Source: Opitutaceae bacterium TAV5 (GTDB lineage Bacteria; Verrucomicrobiota; Verrucomicrobiia; Opitutales; Opitutaceae). From it: a DNA stretch of 64,000 nt. The stretch lies in the NCBI GenBank assembly GCA_000242935.3, contig CP007053.1, positions 4,201,001 to 4,265,000 of the forward strand. The letters are read 5' to 3'. The position numbers and the translations under genes were made by a program. The notes below the pieces were generated by a model. The model searched no databases. It worked only from the letters and a program-made list of their open reading frames with translations, and was not told where the DNA came from. The stretch's first letter is position 1. Each line of letters opens with the position of its first letter. Below are positions 34,791-43,173 of this stretch, one piece after another.

Positions 34791-36214
34791 TCAGTTATGG
34801 GAGTAGAACAGGGCGGAGGCGAGGTCGGTGGAGGGTTTATGCGACTTGGTGTTCGAGGAGGAGCGGGAGCAGAAGTGGGATAAACTCTCGCGGCGGAGGT
34901 GGCGGGCCCAGAGTTCGACGCGCAGTTGGTTGATGAGCAAGCCGGTGGTGGCGCGGCGCGGGGGCTCGCGGCGGCGCCATTTGGCCAAGGGCACCGACGG
35001 GGGCAGTTTGTCCGCGCCATAGGTGTGATGCGCGGCAAGCAGCAAAAGGGCATACGCGGCCACCGCGCAGGCAGGCTGGCGGCGCACCGCCTCCGGCTCC
35101 CTGACCTGTGCCTCGCTTACGCCCAGCAGACACTTTTCATCCCGGAAGTTCACCTCGATGTCCCAGCGCCAGAGGTATTCCTGCAGGATGTCTTCGAGCG
35201 GCACGTCCGGGTTGGTGCAAATCAGGCAGGCAGGCTGGCGGTAGAGCAGCTTGCCTGCTTTTTTCAACCGGTAGCCCAGGGGGGCGATCACCATCACCCG
35301 GACCAAGGTATCGACTCCGGTGATACGGGCCAGCACCGGCCCCAGTGTTTTGATCTTGAAATCGTGGCGCTTTTCCGCCGCGAAGGCCGGCACCCGGCTC
35401 CACCCGACGGTCTGGTCGGTGCGCAACTGTTCCGGCGTGGGCAGGGTGTCGCCATACTTGCGGGGGCGTCCCTTTTTGCCGGGCCGCGCCTGGCAGGGCG
35501 CGTAGAGCACGGTGTCTTTGCGCACCCGGCCGATCAGGACGGTGTTCTCCGGCAGCTGGCGCAACACCGTGCGGTTGGTGAAGCGTCCGTCGCTTACCCA
35601 GTGGATAGGGCGCGCGGTCGCGGTGCGCAGGTGCGCCATCCGCCCGGCGGCGACTTCGTTGATGTTGGCCTGTTTGCGGGCCTCGACGTAGGCCTTCTGC
35701 GTTCGGGTATCGGCGTGGCGCGAAGGTTTTTTGGGCAGCGGGGCCTCCTGCCAGTCCACCGGCACCAGCCGGGCCGAACCGTCGGCGGCGGGGAGGGCCG
35801 CGCAGAACTGCAGCACACGCTGGCCCCAGACAAAGTTGAGGTTGAACGGCGGGCCGAGCGGATCCTTGCGCCAGCCGCAGCCGGGGATGCAGCGGCCGGT
35901 TTTGCGGGTGATGGAGTCATCCAGCGCGACCACCCAGGGCCGGGCGGCATCGGTGGCCGCCAGCGCCTCGTGTTGCACGTGCGCGAAGACCGGATCGACC
36001 GGCAGGCGTTGCAGCAGGCGATACTGCGCCGACCAGTCCCGGTGTTGCGCCCCGGCCGTGCTCAGGGCTCCGGTCACCGTGTGGCGACCCAGATTAAGCA
36101 GACCGGCCAGCCACTGGGTGCGCGCCCGGGTAAAATCCCCGGGCGAGCCGAAGGCGGGGGCCAGCCCGTCGAGCAGGGAATCGAAGGCTTCGCTCAACGA
36201 CGCTTTTTTTTTAC
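34791..36214 (-). CDS. DDE transposase (IS4-clan-like), expressed by -1 frameshift from the upstream ORF
   Basis: About 470 residues of transposase from the shift site (KKKASLSEAFDSLLDGLAPAFG) to the stop 11 bp inside the left terminal repeat. The open frame reaches 36374, but sequence upstream of the shift is not protein-like and there is no nearby ATG. DDE motif candidates are WVVALDDSITRKTG, HWVSDGRFTNRTVL and WDIEVNFRDEKCLLG. The last matches the YREK-like signature region of IS4-clan enzymes. A basic stretch KKGRPRKYG is present. The absence of its own start plus the slippery run argues for a fused product with the AbrB-like ORF. Confidence 0.85.
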
Positions 36215-36397
36215 CGGGACCGGATCGGGCGGAACCTCGCGCCGGGAAACGATCAGGTGGCCCTTGTCGTGGATCGTCCACTCGACCGTCTCGCCCTTGG
36301 CGAAGTCCATCGCCTGCGCGATGGGGGCGGGGAAGTTGATGTAATACTGCGCGGTTTCCTTGCGCTGGATGCATTGAACTTTGGTTGGATAGCCCAT
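36194..36397 (-). CDS. AbrB/SpoVT-like small ORF A of the insertion sequence
   Basis: A 67-residue protein from the ATG at 36397 (MGYPTKVQCIQRKETAQYY). The pattern INFPAPIAQAMDFAKGETVEWTIHDKGHLIVSRR resembles an AbrB swapped-hairpin DNA-binding domain (P-ups-xxLa--l.l..Gd.V.w.i...g.lii.r). It ends VPVKKKRR at the A9 run. It may regulate its own promoter, target the transposase to DNA as the N-terminal part of a frameshift fusion, or both. The assignment is by pattern only. Confidence 0.7.
   Translation of the reverse strand: MGYPTKVQCIQRKETAQYYINFPAPIAQAMDFAKGETVEWTIHDKGHLIVSRREVPPDPVPVKKKRR
36204..36212 (-). promoter_or_regulatory. Slippery A9 run, predicted -1 frameshift site
   Basis: In the ORF A frame the codons are GTA AAA AAA AAG, giving the canonical A-AAA-AAG heptamer. 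A -1 slip continues AAA GCG TCG TTG AGC into the transposase frame, two codons before ORF A would stop at TGA. Confidence 0.75.
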
Positions 36398-36405
36398 AAA
36401 GGAAA

Positions 36406-36421
36406 CTAGTATTATAACTAG
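36406..36421 (-). promoter_or_regulatory. -10 box of the insertion sequence inside an inverted repeat
   Basis: On the minus strand TATAAT (36416-36411) lies between CTAGT and ACTAG arms, 13 bases before the ORF A start. The arms could be an operator for the AbrB-like product. No clear -35 box is seen. Confidence 0.45.
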
Positions 36422-36471
36422 ATATTTAATCAAGCCTTTCCTGCTGCAAAACTAGTCAGCGCCAAACTCCA

Positions 36472-36665
36472 GGCGCGGGCGTCCCGCCCGCATCCGGCGT
36501 GGCACGGCCATCCTGGCCGTGGACGGCGCGAAGCGCCGCCGGTTTATTTCCGGACGTTGCGGAGAGGCAACGCTCACGGGCAAGATGCCCGTGCCACGTC
36601 GGAGCGGAGAGGCACCCGATGCGGGCGAGACGCCCGCGCCACGACGCTCCGCGTAACATCCGTTA
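36472..36665. repeat. R5 palindromic element, right part, including the right 23-bp direct repeat
   Basis: Bases 36472-36494 duplicate 34746-34768. Beyond them come hairpin units (GGCACGGCCATCCTGGCCGTG, GGGCGAGACGCCCGC) and the end CGCGTAACATC, the same right end as the R5 copies at 23966 and 41783. Confidence 0.8.
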
Positions 36666-36676
36666 ACAAAACAGAA

Positions 36677-37567
36677 CTACATAGGGTACTCCCGCAGACA
36701 CCGCTCCACCTCTTCCGCTCGCGGCAACGAAGGCCAGCCGCCGGGGCGGGTGCAGGCGAGCGCGGCGGTGGCGCTGGCGAAGCGGAGCATTTCGGCGAAC
36801 GGCAAACCGCGGGCGAGGGCGAAGGCATAACCGCCATGGAAGGCGTCACCGGCGCCGTTCGTATCCGTTACCCGGACACGAATGGCGGGCAGGCGCCCCG
36901 CCTTTCCCTCGTGGCGCCAGACGAGGCCGCGCGCACCGAGCGTCACGACCCAGGTGGCATCGGTCCGCGACAGGCGGGCGGCGAGTTTTTCCAGGCCGGC
37001 TTCATCCGGCGACGCGCCATCGAGCGCGGCGCAGGCGAAGGCTTCGGAGGCCACGACATGATCGGCGACCCGCGCCGCGTCGCGCGTGGCGTCGTTGAGC
37101 GAACCGGCGTCGAGCACGAGTGGCGCCGGGCAGGCCCGGGCATGGGCGGCCAGGCCGGCCGTCCATTCGGGACGATGGCCATCGATGAGGACGACGCGGG
37201 CGGGCGGGAAGGGCGGCTCCGGGCATGCGCCGGTTTCACGGTGGGAGACCACGCTGCGCTGTCCGTCGGGTTTGACGAGAATGACGGCGAGCGGAGTTTG
37301 CGGCAAAGTGGCGACAAGTGCGGAAGTCCCGACGCCTTCGTCGGCGAAGGCGCGGCGGAGTTGTTCGCCGGAAAGATCGTTGCCGACACATCCGGCAAAA
37401 GCCGTGTGGCCGCCGAGGCGGGCAACCTGCACGGCGGCGTTGGCCGCAGGACCGCCGCCAGTGATGCCGAGTGAACCGGCGCGAAGTTTTTCATCCGCCG
37501 CCGGGTGACGGGGAACGGTCAGCGAAAAATCCATGCACGCAAAACCGGCGCAAAGCACATCAATCAT
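36677..37567 (-). CDS. PfkB-family carbohydrate kinase
   Basis: A 296-residue sugar kinase of the ribokinase fold, started at the ATG 37567 (MIDVLCAGFACMDF). Signature 1 is seen in GITGGGPAANAAVQVARLGGHTAFAGCVGND. Signature 2, with the catalytic Asp, is VTDTNGAGDAFHGGYAFAL. The central strand VVLIDGHRPEW and the WVVTLGARGLVW segment are typical. The sugar cannot be assigned: motifs lie between ribokinase and sulfofructose/ketohexokinase-like members. It is divergent from the small membrane-protein gene at 37878, separated by R5 repeats. Confidence 0.9.
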   Translation of the reverse strand: MIDVLCAGFACMDFSLTVPRHPAADEKLRAGSLGITGGGPAANAAVQVARLGGHTAFAGCVGNDLSGEQLRRAFADEGVGTSALVATLPQTPLAVILVKPDGQRSVVSHRETGACPEPPFPPARVVLIDGHRPEWTAGLAAHARACPAPLVLDAGSLNDATRDAARVADHVVASEAFACAALDGASPDEAGLEKLAARLSRTDATWVVTLGARGLVWRHEGKAGRLPAIRVRVTDTNGAGDAFHGGYAFALARGLPFAEMLRFASATAALACTRPGGWPSLPRAEEVERCLREYPM

Positions 37568-37877
37568 GCTTCGAGCGCAGCCGCCGGGCGGCGGCGGGGC
37601 AAGTGCGGAAGGCAGGCAGCGAGCAGCGGTGTCCGAAGTGGCGCGGGCGTCCCGCCCGCCGTGGGAGCGGCGGTCTCCAGACCGCTGGACGACGCGCAGT
37701 GTCGCACGGTTCGTATGGTTCGGAGGCGAGGCGCGTTGCGCCTCGTCGCAGCGGCAGGAATGCCGCCGCTCCCACGGCAGGCGAGACGCCTGCACCACCG
37801 GAAAACAAACCGCGGCTGTTTCGGGTGGATTTCCGGGGCGGCGGGGACAGACTCCGGCATTGTCCCCGTTGTTCCCG
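37568..37877. repeat. 310-bp gap filled by R5-type palindromes
   Basis: GTGGCGCGGGCGTCCCGCCC near 37637 and further inverted units run to about 37802. Bases 37748-37772 are identical over 25 bp to 57212-57236 and to 62426-62450 inside sucB. No gene is seen. Confidence 0.75.
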
Positions 37878-38423
37878 ATGCACAGATCCTTGCACATAAC
37901 AGTTACCGTGTTGCGCTGGTTGGCGGTGGCGGGGCTGCTTGTGCTGGCGTGGAGGTTGTTTTCCGGAGCATTTGCCTCCGGCTCGATTGCCGCTGCGGCC
38001 GGGCAAAGTCTTCTCGCTTTGGGTTGCATCATCTTCGCAGGGATTATCGCGGCTCCAGCGCTTGCCGGATGGGCCGGTTATTATATCGGCGGATTTCTCG
38101 GCAGTCTGTTCTACCCGGAAGACTACAACACCGAGCCGCCGGAAGCGTTGTTGAAATCGCTGCGCATGCGGATTCGCGAGCGGATGCACCTTTCCGTCGA
38201 AAAACAGCTTCGCGGCCTGCTGAAGGCATACCGTCCGCATCCGGCGGTGTTTCACCTGCTCGCGGTCAATGCGGCGGCGCAGGAGCGCGACTGGCATCCG
38301 GTGGTGGCCGAGGCGGCCACGGCACTCTCGAAGAAAAAGTTCCGGCGGTTCGAGGCGCTCGTCCTCGCCGATCCGCCGCTGCCGCTGGACAGCCGGCGGC
38401 CGGCGCAGCGCGAGCACGCGTGA
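37878..38423 (+). CDS. Small membrane protein of unknown function
   Basis: A 181-residue protein from the ATG at 37878 (MHRSLHITVTVLRWLAVAGL). Two hydrophobic segments are seen, at about residues 10-28 (LRWLAVAGLLVLAWRLF) and 42-72 (GQSLLALGCIIFAGIIAAPALAGWAGYYIGGFLGSLFYP). The soluble C-terminal half (EALLKSLRMRIRERMHLSVEKQLRGLLKAY, HPVVAEAATALSKKKF) is helical and charged, recalling TPR-like helices. I do not recognise the family. The frame extends upstream through the repeats, but that part is repeat-derived and should not be counted as protein. Confidence 0.6.
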   Translation: MHRSLHITVTVLRWLAVAGLLVLAWRLFSGAFASGSIAAAAGQSLLALGCIIFAGIIAAPALAGWAGYYIGGFLGSLFYPEDYNTEPPEALLKSLRMRIRERMHLSVEKQLRGLLKAYRPHPAVFHLLAVNAAAQERDWHPVVAEAATALSKKKFRRFEALVLADPPLPLDSRRPAQREHA

Positions 38424-38444
38424 AACCCGGTTCGCATGGGCGGT

Positions 38445-38870
38445 TTACCGCCGCGCTTCGAACAACGGTATGTTTTCGTAATGATGCACAGTCTCGATTT
38501 CCCCGGCGGCGCCGGTGACGACATCCACGATGTCGAAACGGTAATGCGCCGGTTCGGGCCGCAGCCGGTCGAGGTAGGCGCGGCAGGCCCGCCGGAGGAT
38601 CGCCTTTTTCTTGCGGTCAACCGTGTGGTAGCCGGGCACGAGCGCGGACGCGGCGCGGGTCTTGACCTCGACGAAAACCAGCACGCCGCCGTCGTCGCAG
38701 ACGAGGTCGATCTCCTCGCGGCGGTCGCGCGGATTGCGCCAGTTGCGCACGATGAGGGCGCACCCTTTCCGGCGCAGGTGATCGGCCGCCGCACGCTCGC
38801 CGGCATCGCCGCCGGAGACGGGCGAAAGCGTGCGCGCGAAAACCGAACGGAATCGTGACCACCAGCTCAT
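38445..38870 (-). CDS. UPF0102/YraN family protein
   Basis: A 141-residue protein from the ATG at 38870 (MSWWSRFRSVF). It has the restriction-endonuclease-like YraN core: GERAAADHLRRKGCALIVRNWRNP, REEIDLVCDDGGVLVFVEVKTR (the E-x-D...VEVK catalytic pattern) and YHTVDRKKKAILRRACRAYL. The family is presumed to act as a nuclease in DNA processing and is nearly universal, but the role is unproven. It is convergent with the preceding gene, with 21 bp between the two stop codons. Confidence 0.88.
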   Translation of the reverse strand: MSWWSRFRSVFARTLSPVSGGDAGERAAADHLRRKGCALIVRNWRNPRDRREEIDLVCDDGGVLVFVEVKTRAASALVPGYHTVDRKKKAILRRACRAYLDRLRPEPAHYRFDIVDVVTGAAGEIETVHHYENIPLFEARR

Positions 38871-39013
38871 GCGGCATCGAGAGATGCGCGAGCGGGCCGG
38901 GGAGGGGCGAGCCTGTTTTTCGATGATGTCGCTCTTCCGGCGCCTCTTTCTTGTCACTTCGATTTAACATGGAGCCAACCTGTTTGTAACACAGGAGCGG
39001 CATACTGGCCGGT

Positions 39014-39742
39014 ATGATCCACTCCCGTTGTCGCCTCTCCGCTTCCGTCCTTCCCGTCTTTCTTGCCGCGGCTGCGCTTCTGGCTCCTGCCGCGCTTTCG
39101 GCCAAAAGTCTCGGATGGCAGGCCGATGCGCTGGCCGCCGAGCTTGTCGCCAACGAAAAATTCCCGCCCGCCCCCGAGGGCGTGACCGATCTGCGGTTCT
39201 CCGACTTTTTCAAAAAACCGGTCGGACCGCGCGGCCTCGAACTTTCCGACCGCCTCCGGGGGCTCGCCGGAAAACGCGTCCGCATCATGGGCTTCATGGT
39301 GCAGCAGGAGCAGCCGGTGCCGCATCGCGTGATCCTTGCACCCTACGCGTTCACGACCAACGAAGCCGAATACGGCCTCTGCGACGACCTGCCGCCGGCC
39401 GTCGTCTTTGTGGACGTCCCCGGCACGCGCATATCGCCGGAGCACCGCTCCGCCGCGCCGTTTGTTTCGCCGCTGTTCGCCCGCGCCGCGCAGTTCTGCT
39501 GCTCCACCCTCAAAGGCGAGGAAGCCCGCAAGGTCGCGGTGCCCTGGACTCCGGGCCCGCTGCTGCTGACCGGCCGGCTCGAAATCGGCAACCGCGAGGA
39601 GCCGGACGGACGCGTCTCGTTCATCCGTCTCGCGCTCGATCCGACCCCCACCGAGGGCGACACGCTCCGCGTCGCCGCCAGCCCGGCGGCCCCGGCCGAA
39701 CCCGCCGCCTCCCTTTCCCCGTCGGTCGCTTCGGCGCGCTGA
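39014..39742 (+). CDS. Exported protein of unknown function (DUF3299-like)
   Basis: A 242-residue protein with signal peptide (SVLPVFLAAAALLAPAALSA). The central part RLRGLAGKRVRIMGFMVQ recalls the K-x-V-x-I-x-G-(F/Y) start of DUF3299-type lipid-transport or cofactor-binding domains. A cysteine pair QFCCSTLKGEE and another in YGLCDDLPP could be functional. The C-terminus is Ala/Pro-rich and probably disordered. It is 40 bp upstream of the alkaline phosphatase gene and likely shares its transcript. Confidence 0.65.
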   Translation: MIHSRCRLSASVLPVFLAAAALLAPAALSAKSLGWQADALAAELVANEKFPPAPEGVTDLRFSDFFKKPVGPRGLELSDRLRGLAGKRVRIMGFMVQQEQPVPHRVILAPYAFTTNEAEYGLCDDLPPAVVFVDVPGTRISPEHRSAAPFVSPLFARAAQFCCSTLKGEEARKVAVPWTPGPLLLTGRLEIGNREEPDGRVSFIRLALDPTPTEGDTLRVAASPAAPAEPAASLSPSVASAR

Positions 39743-39782
39743 CGTATCCGGAAACTACAGACAACACATACATGCAATCCTC

Positions 39783-41777
39783 ATGAATACCGTAACCAAA
39801 GCCTTCCTCATCCGCGGGCTCGCGGGCGCGGCGCTTGCCGGCGCCGCTCTGGCTCCCGCCGCCGCCCTCGCGGCGCCTGTCGTGTCGCGCCTCACGCCGC
39901 CCAGCCTCAAGTTCAGCTACGGCGACGACGGCGCTCCGTATATCTCGCGCTTTTTCATCGATCAGCGTTTCGATCTTCAGGCCACGGTCAGCCCGGACGC
40001 AGGCAGGACGATCACCGGCGCGAAGTTTCTCGTCGATGACGTCGAGGTGCCCGGCACGGTGACATTCATCCCGTGCAACGCGCCCGGCCTCCCGGCCGAC
40101 ACCGTGGCTCCCACGCTCCGCGCCTACAGCAACACTACGCCCGGCGTCCACACGCTCAAGGTGGTGGCCACCCAGGACGACGACACCACGGTCGAGGCCG
40201 AGGGCAATTTCGAGGTTGTCGGTTTCACGGTCAACGGACGCCAGGCGAAGAACGTGATCTTCATGATCGGCGACGGCATGGGCATCGCCCACCGTTCCGC
40301 CGCGCGCATCATGTACCGCGGCATCGTTTCCGGCAAATCGCTCGCCCCGCTCGAAATGGATGACATGCCGGCCACTGCGCTGGTGAAAACGGCCTCGCTC
40401 AACTCCATCATCACCGACTCCGCGCCCGGCGCCGCCTGCTATTCCTCCGGCAACAAGGGCAACAACAACCAGCAGGGCGTGTTCCCCGACGACACGACCG
40501 ACGCGTTCGACAATCCGCGCATCGAGCTCATCGGCGAATACCTCGCCCGCACGCAACAAAAGTCCCTTGGCATCGTGACCACGGCCGATGTGTTCGACGC
40601 CACTCCCGGCGCCTTCGGCAGCCACACCCAGGACCGTGGCGCGGGCACCGGCATCTGCGACGGCTATCTCGACGAGCAGGCCGTAAACGCCAACCTCAAG
40701 GTGCTGCTCGGCGGCGGCCGCAAGTGGTTCCTGCCCGCCGGCGAGACCGGCTCGGCCCGCTCGGGTCCCACCGGCTCTACCATCAGCGCCGAACTCGCCG
40801 CCGCCTGGAATCTCACGCCCGGCACGAGCGATCCCGCCCGCGATCTCCTGTCGGATTTCGAGGATGCCGGCTTTGTCTACACGCCCGACCGCACCACGCT
40901 CGCCGCCATCCCGGCCGACACGACAAAACTCCTCGGCCTCTTCGCCTTCTCCAACATGAACGTGGCCAAGGACAAACTCGATGGCCGCCGCGGCATCACG
41001 CCGGCCGGCGCCACGCAGTCTGTCGTCGCCGATTACGGCTTCACGGACCAGCCGCTGCTCGAGGAGATGACCGACGCCGCCCTTCGCGTGCTCAACAAGA
41101 ACCGCAAGGGTTTTGTCCTCATGGTCGAGGGCGCCTCGATCGACAAGCAGGCGCACAACATGGACACCGAACGCTGGATCACCGACACCATCGAGTTCGA
41201 CAAGGCGATCGGCGTGGCCAAGCAGTTCGCCGCCGCCAATCCCGACACGCTCATCATCGTGACGGCCGACCATGAATGCGCCGGCGTCAACATCATCGGC
41301 GCCTCCCGCGTCACCGACGCCAACCTCAAGGCCCTCGCTTCCGCGGGCGGCGGCGCGGCGACCCTGCGTGACCAGGTCGTGGGCACTTATGAAGTCGCCG
41401 GCTTCCCGATCTACACGCTCGCCGACGACGGCTATCCGCAGACGACCGACATCGACTATCGCATGCTCGTCGGCTACGCCGCCAACTGCGACCGCTACGA
41501 AGACTGGCTGACCAACCCGCGCCCGCTGCGCGACAGCCAGCAGCCGCTCAACGGCGAGCCTCCGCTCAACACCTATCCCGGAGCCCCGGTGAATCGCGAC
41601 CAGGCGGGCGACTTCTTCGTCACCGGTCAGGTCCCGGGCAGCCAGGCCGTGCACACCGGCTCGGATATCCCGCTCACGGCGACGGGCCGCGCTTCCAGCC
41701 TCTTCCGCGGCGTGGTGGACAACACCGACGTCTTCTTCCTCGCGATGCAGGCCATCCACGGCGGCGCATCGTACTGA
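39783..41777 (+). CDS. Exported alkaline phosphatase (PhoA superfamily)
   Basis: A 664-residue protein with signal peptide (LAGAALAGAALAPAAALAA). An N-terminal beta domain (residues about 35-150, ATVSPDAGRTITGAKFLVDDVEVPG) precedes the phosphatase core. Core motifs: NVIFMIGDGMGIAHRSAAR with the first metal Asp, the nucleophile Ser213 in IITDSAPGAACYSSG, FVLMVEGASIDKQAHNMD, VTADHECAG, and the late metal-binding His in HTGSDIPLTA. It should hydrolyse phosphate monoesters in the periplasm or outside the cell. The added N-terminal Ig-like domain and the long C-terminal insert around residues 520-600 make it larger than E. coli PhoA. Confidence 0.93.
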   Translation: MNTVTKAFLIRGLAGAALAGAALAPAAALAAPVVSRLTPPSLKFSYGDDGAPYISRFFIDQRFDLQATVSPDAGRTITGAKFLVDDVEVPGTVTFIPCNAPGLPADTVAPTLRAYSNTTPGVHTLKVVATQDDDTTVEAEGNFEVVGFTVNGRQAKNVIFMIGDGMGIAHRSAARIMYRGIVSGKSLAPLEMDDMPATALVKTASLNSIITDSAPGAACYSSGNKGNNNQQGVFPDDTTDAFDNPRIELIGEYLARTQQKSLGIVTTADVFDATPGAFGSHTQDRGAGTGICDGYLDEQAVNANLKVLLGGGRKWFLPAGETGSARSGPTGSTISAELAAAWNLTPGTSDPARDLLSDFEDAGFVYTPDRTTLAAIPADTTKLLGLFAFSNMNVAKDKLDGRRGITPAGATQSVVADYGFTDQPLLEEMTDAALRVLNKNRKGFVLMVEGASIDKQAHNMDTERWITDTIEFDKAIGVAKQFAAANPDTLIIVTADHECAGVNIIGASRVTDANLKALASAGGGAATLRDQVVGTYEVAGFPIYTLADDGYPQTTDIDYRMLVGYAANCDRYEDWLTNPRPLRDSQQPLNGEPPLNTYPGAPVNRDQAGDFFVTGQVPGSQAVHTGSDIPLTATGRASSLFRGVVDNTDVFFLAMQAIHGGASY

Positions 41778-41782
41778 ACAAA

Positions 41783-41906
41783 AGTGGCGCGGGCGTCTCG
41801 CCCGCTGACGGCGCGAAGCGCCGCCCGGAAACGCGGGCGAGACGTCAAGGCCATCTGCGTAACATCAGTGAATAAAAACGGCGCGGGCGTTTACCGCCCG
41901 CGCCCT
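41783..41906. repeat. R5 palindromic element, partial
   Basis: It holds GTGGCGCGGGCGTCTCGCCC, GGCGCGAAGCGCC and the right-end motif CTGCGTAACATCAGTGA, then a further GGCGCGGGCGT...CGCCCGCGCC hairpin. This may also stop transcription from the phosphatase gene. Confidence 0.7.
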
Positions 41907-41937
41907 CATCACCATCTCCGGATTTTTTTACACTCTT

Positions 41938-42627
41938 ATGCTCTCCACCTTCTTTCGCGCCCTTCCTGCGGCGCTTCTCTTCTCCGCCGCCGCCTCGGTG
42001 CCGGCTCTCGCGCAAACGGTCACGTTCGACCAGGACTTCAGCGGTGTGCCTTCGGGCACGCTCCTCAGCGAATTCAACACGAGCTTCCTTTCCTTCAACA
42101 ACGCCCACACCGTCGACGAAGTGACGTATGACGACGACGGCTTCGAAACCTCGCGTGTCGAGAAGTGGCGGATCGACGCCGCCATGGATAACCCTCTGAC
42201 AGGCGCCCCGCTGGCTGTCCTCGACTACGGTGACGGCAGCACCGTCGGCAGCGCCATCGATGCCTACGTCGCGCTCGTGCTCATCACCTTCGACCAGGTT
42301 TACGAACTCGGCTCGTTTTCCGTGACGCTTGATCTCGATACCTACGGTGATTCGGCGGCGGACGTGCGGTTCCTGCTCGACGGCGATGTCGTCTCGACCT
42401 TCCCGCTCGACCAGAGCATCGCCGGCAATATCGCCACCCTGACACCCGGCGCGGGCGAATCCTTCCTCTTCGACGCGATCCTCCTGCCCAGCGGAGATCA
42501 ATACCAGGCGCTCTCCATCACCGCCACCGCCGTCCCCGAGCCCGCCACCTGGGCGGCGCTGGCCGGCGGTGCGCTCCTGGCCGGCGCCGTCATCCGCCGT
42601 CGCCACCAGCGCCGGGCGGGCGCGTGA
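41938..42627 (+). CDS. PEP-CTERM sorting domain protein
   Basis: A 229-residue exported protein with signal peptide (ALPAALLFSAAASVPALAQ). The beta-rich body (FSGVPSGTLLSEFNTSF, GSFSVTLDLDTYGDSAADV) has no catalytic motif. The C-terminus is VPEPATWAALAGGALLAGAVIRRRHQRR, a standard exosortase signal. It ends at an intrinsic terminator that is part of repeat R7. It is probably a surface or matrix protein of unknown function. Confidence 0.88.
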   Translation: MLSTFFRALPAALLFSAAASVPALAQTVTFDQDFSGVPSGTLLSEFNTSFLSFNNAHTVDEVTYDDDGFETSRVEKWRIDAAMDNPLTGAPLAVLDYGDGSTVGSAIDAYVALVLITFDQVYELGSFSVTLDLDTYGDSAADVRFLLDGDVVSTFPLDQSIAGNIATLTPGAGESFLFDAILLPSGDQYQALSITATAVPEPATWAALAGGALLAGAVIRRRHQRRAGA

Positions 42628-42686
42628 CCGGCAGTTCGAAGACCACGCTCCTCAACAACCCGTGTTGCGATTCCGCGACACGGGTT
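42628..42686 (+). repeat. 59-bp repeat R7 half-element, copy 1
   Basis: It differs by a single base from 48469-48527, which lies inside the 3' end of a methyltransferase gene. Both end in an AACCCGTGT/ACACGGGTT hairpin. Confidence 0.85.
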
Positions 42687-42693
42687 TTCTTTT
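42657..42693 (+). terminator. Intrinsic terminator after the PEP-CTERM gene
   Basis: AACCCGTGT and ACACGGGTT form a 9-bp stem around a 12-base loop. The T tract TTTTCTTTT begins in the last stem bases. It lies 29 bp after the stop codon. Confidence 0.8.
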
Positions 42694-42741
42694 CGATTCC
42701 GACGGCGGAGGGAGCGGGCACGAACGCCTCCTGTTTCCGGG

Positions 42742-43173
42742 CTAGCTGATCGACAGTCCAGCCGCTCTGGCAACGGTGTGCTGGCGGATGTCGAACGTCC
42801 AGAACCGGGCGGCCTTGAGGACGGTGGCGGCGGCGATATGCAGCAGGTCGAGCGTGCGCAGGCCTGTTGACGGTGTGTGCGCACGGGAGAGCGTTTCGGC
42901 TTGCTGCCAGAGTGCGTAAGCGGGAAGGGGGCGAGGAAGGATGTCTCCATTCGTCACCATTGCCCGGATGGCCGCTTCAATGTTGCGAACGTCGGCAACG
43001 GTCAGTTTGCCGCGTGCGATGAGGGCGCGGGTGGCGTTGCCAAATTCCACTTTTTGCCAAGGGGTCCAGAGGATTTTCCCGTGTGCGGTTTGCATGAGGG
43101 CTTGCGCTTGCGGGAAGTTCGCATCGTGCAGGTGTAGAGCCATCATGACCGAGGTGTCGGGGTAGATGCTCAT
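42742..43173 (-). CDS. vapC: PIN-domain toxin, VapC-like
   Basis: A 143-residue PIN-domain ribonuclease from the ATG at 43173 (MSIYPDTSVMMALHL). Conserved acidic residues are Asp6 in YPDTSV, Glu in KVEFGNA, Asp in TLDLLHIAAA and Asp in FWTFDIRQ. Its start overlaps the stop of the antitoxin gene by ATGA, a normal toxin-antitoxin layout. VapC toxins cut tRNA or rRNA when free of antitoxin. The exact target is unknown. Confidence 0.9.
   Translation of the reverse strand: MSIYPDTSVMMALHLHDANFPQAQALMQTAHGKILWTPWQKVEFGNATRALIARGKLTVADVRNIEAAIRAMVTNGDILPRPLPAYALWQQAETLSRAHTPSTGLRTLDLLHIAAATVLKAARFWTFDIRQHTVARAAGLSIS

Larger units (their letters stand above)
34769..36471 (-). mobile_element. Insertion sequence of 1703 bp with AbrB-like ORF and DDE transposase
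   Basis: The ends are perfect 12-bp inverted repeats: TGGAGTTTGGCG at 34769-34780 and its complement at 36460-36471. One base of the flanking repeat extends the match to 13. The element holds a small AbrB-like ORF and a DDE transposase ORF in the -1 frame, joined at a run of nine A. It has inserted into an R5 palindromic repeat and is flanked by a 23-bp direct repeat. I cannot place it in a named IS family. It seems complete and potentially active. Confidence 0.88.

Noticed and set aside
37533-37877. An N-terminal extension of the small membrane protein through the repeats
   Set aside because: The extension (EVARASRPPWERRS and similar) is translated R5 repeat, seen in other contexts in the window. 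The membrane protein begins well at 37878.
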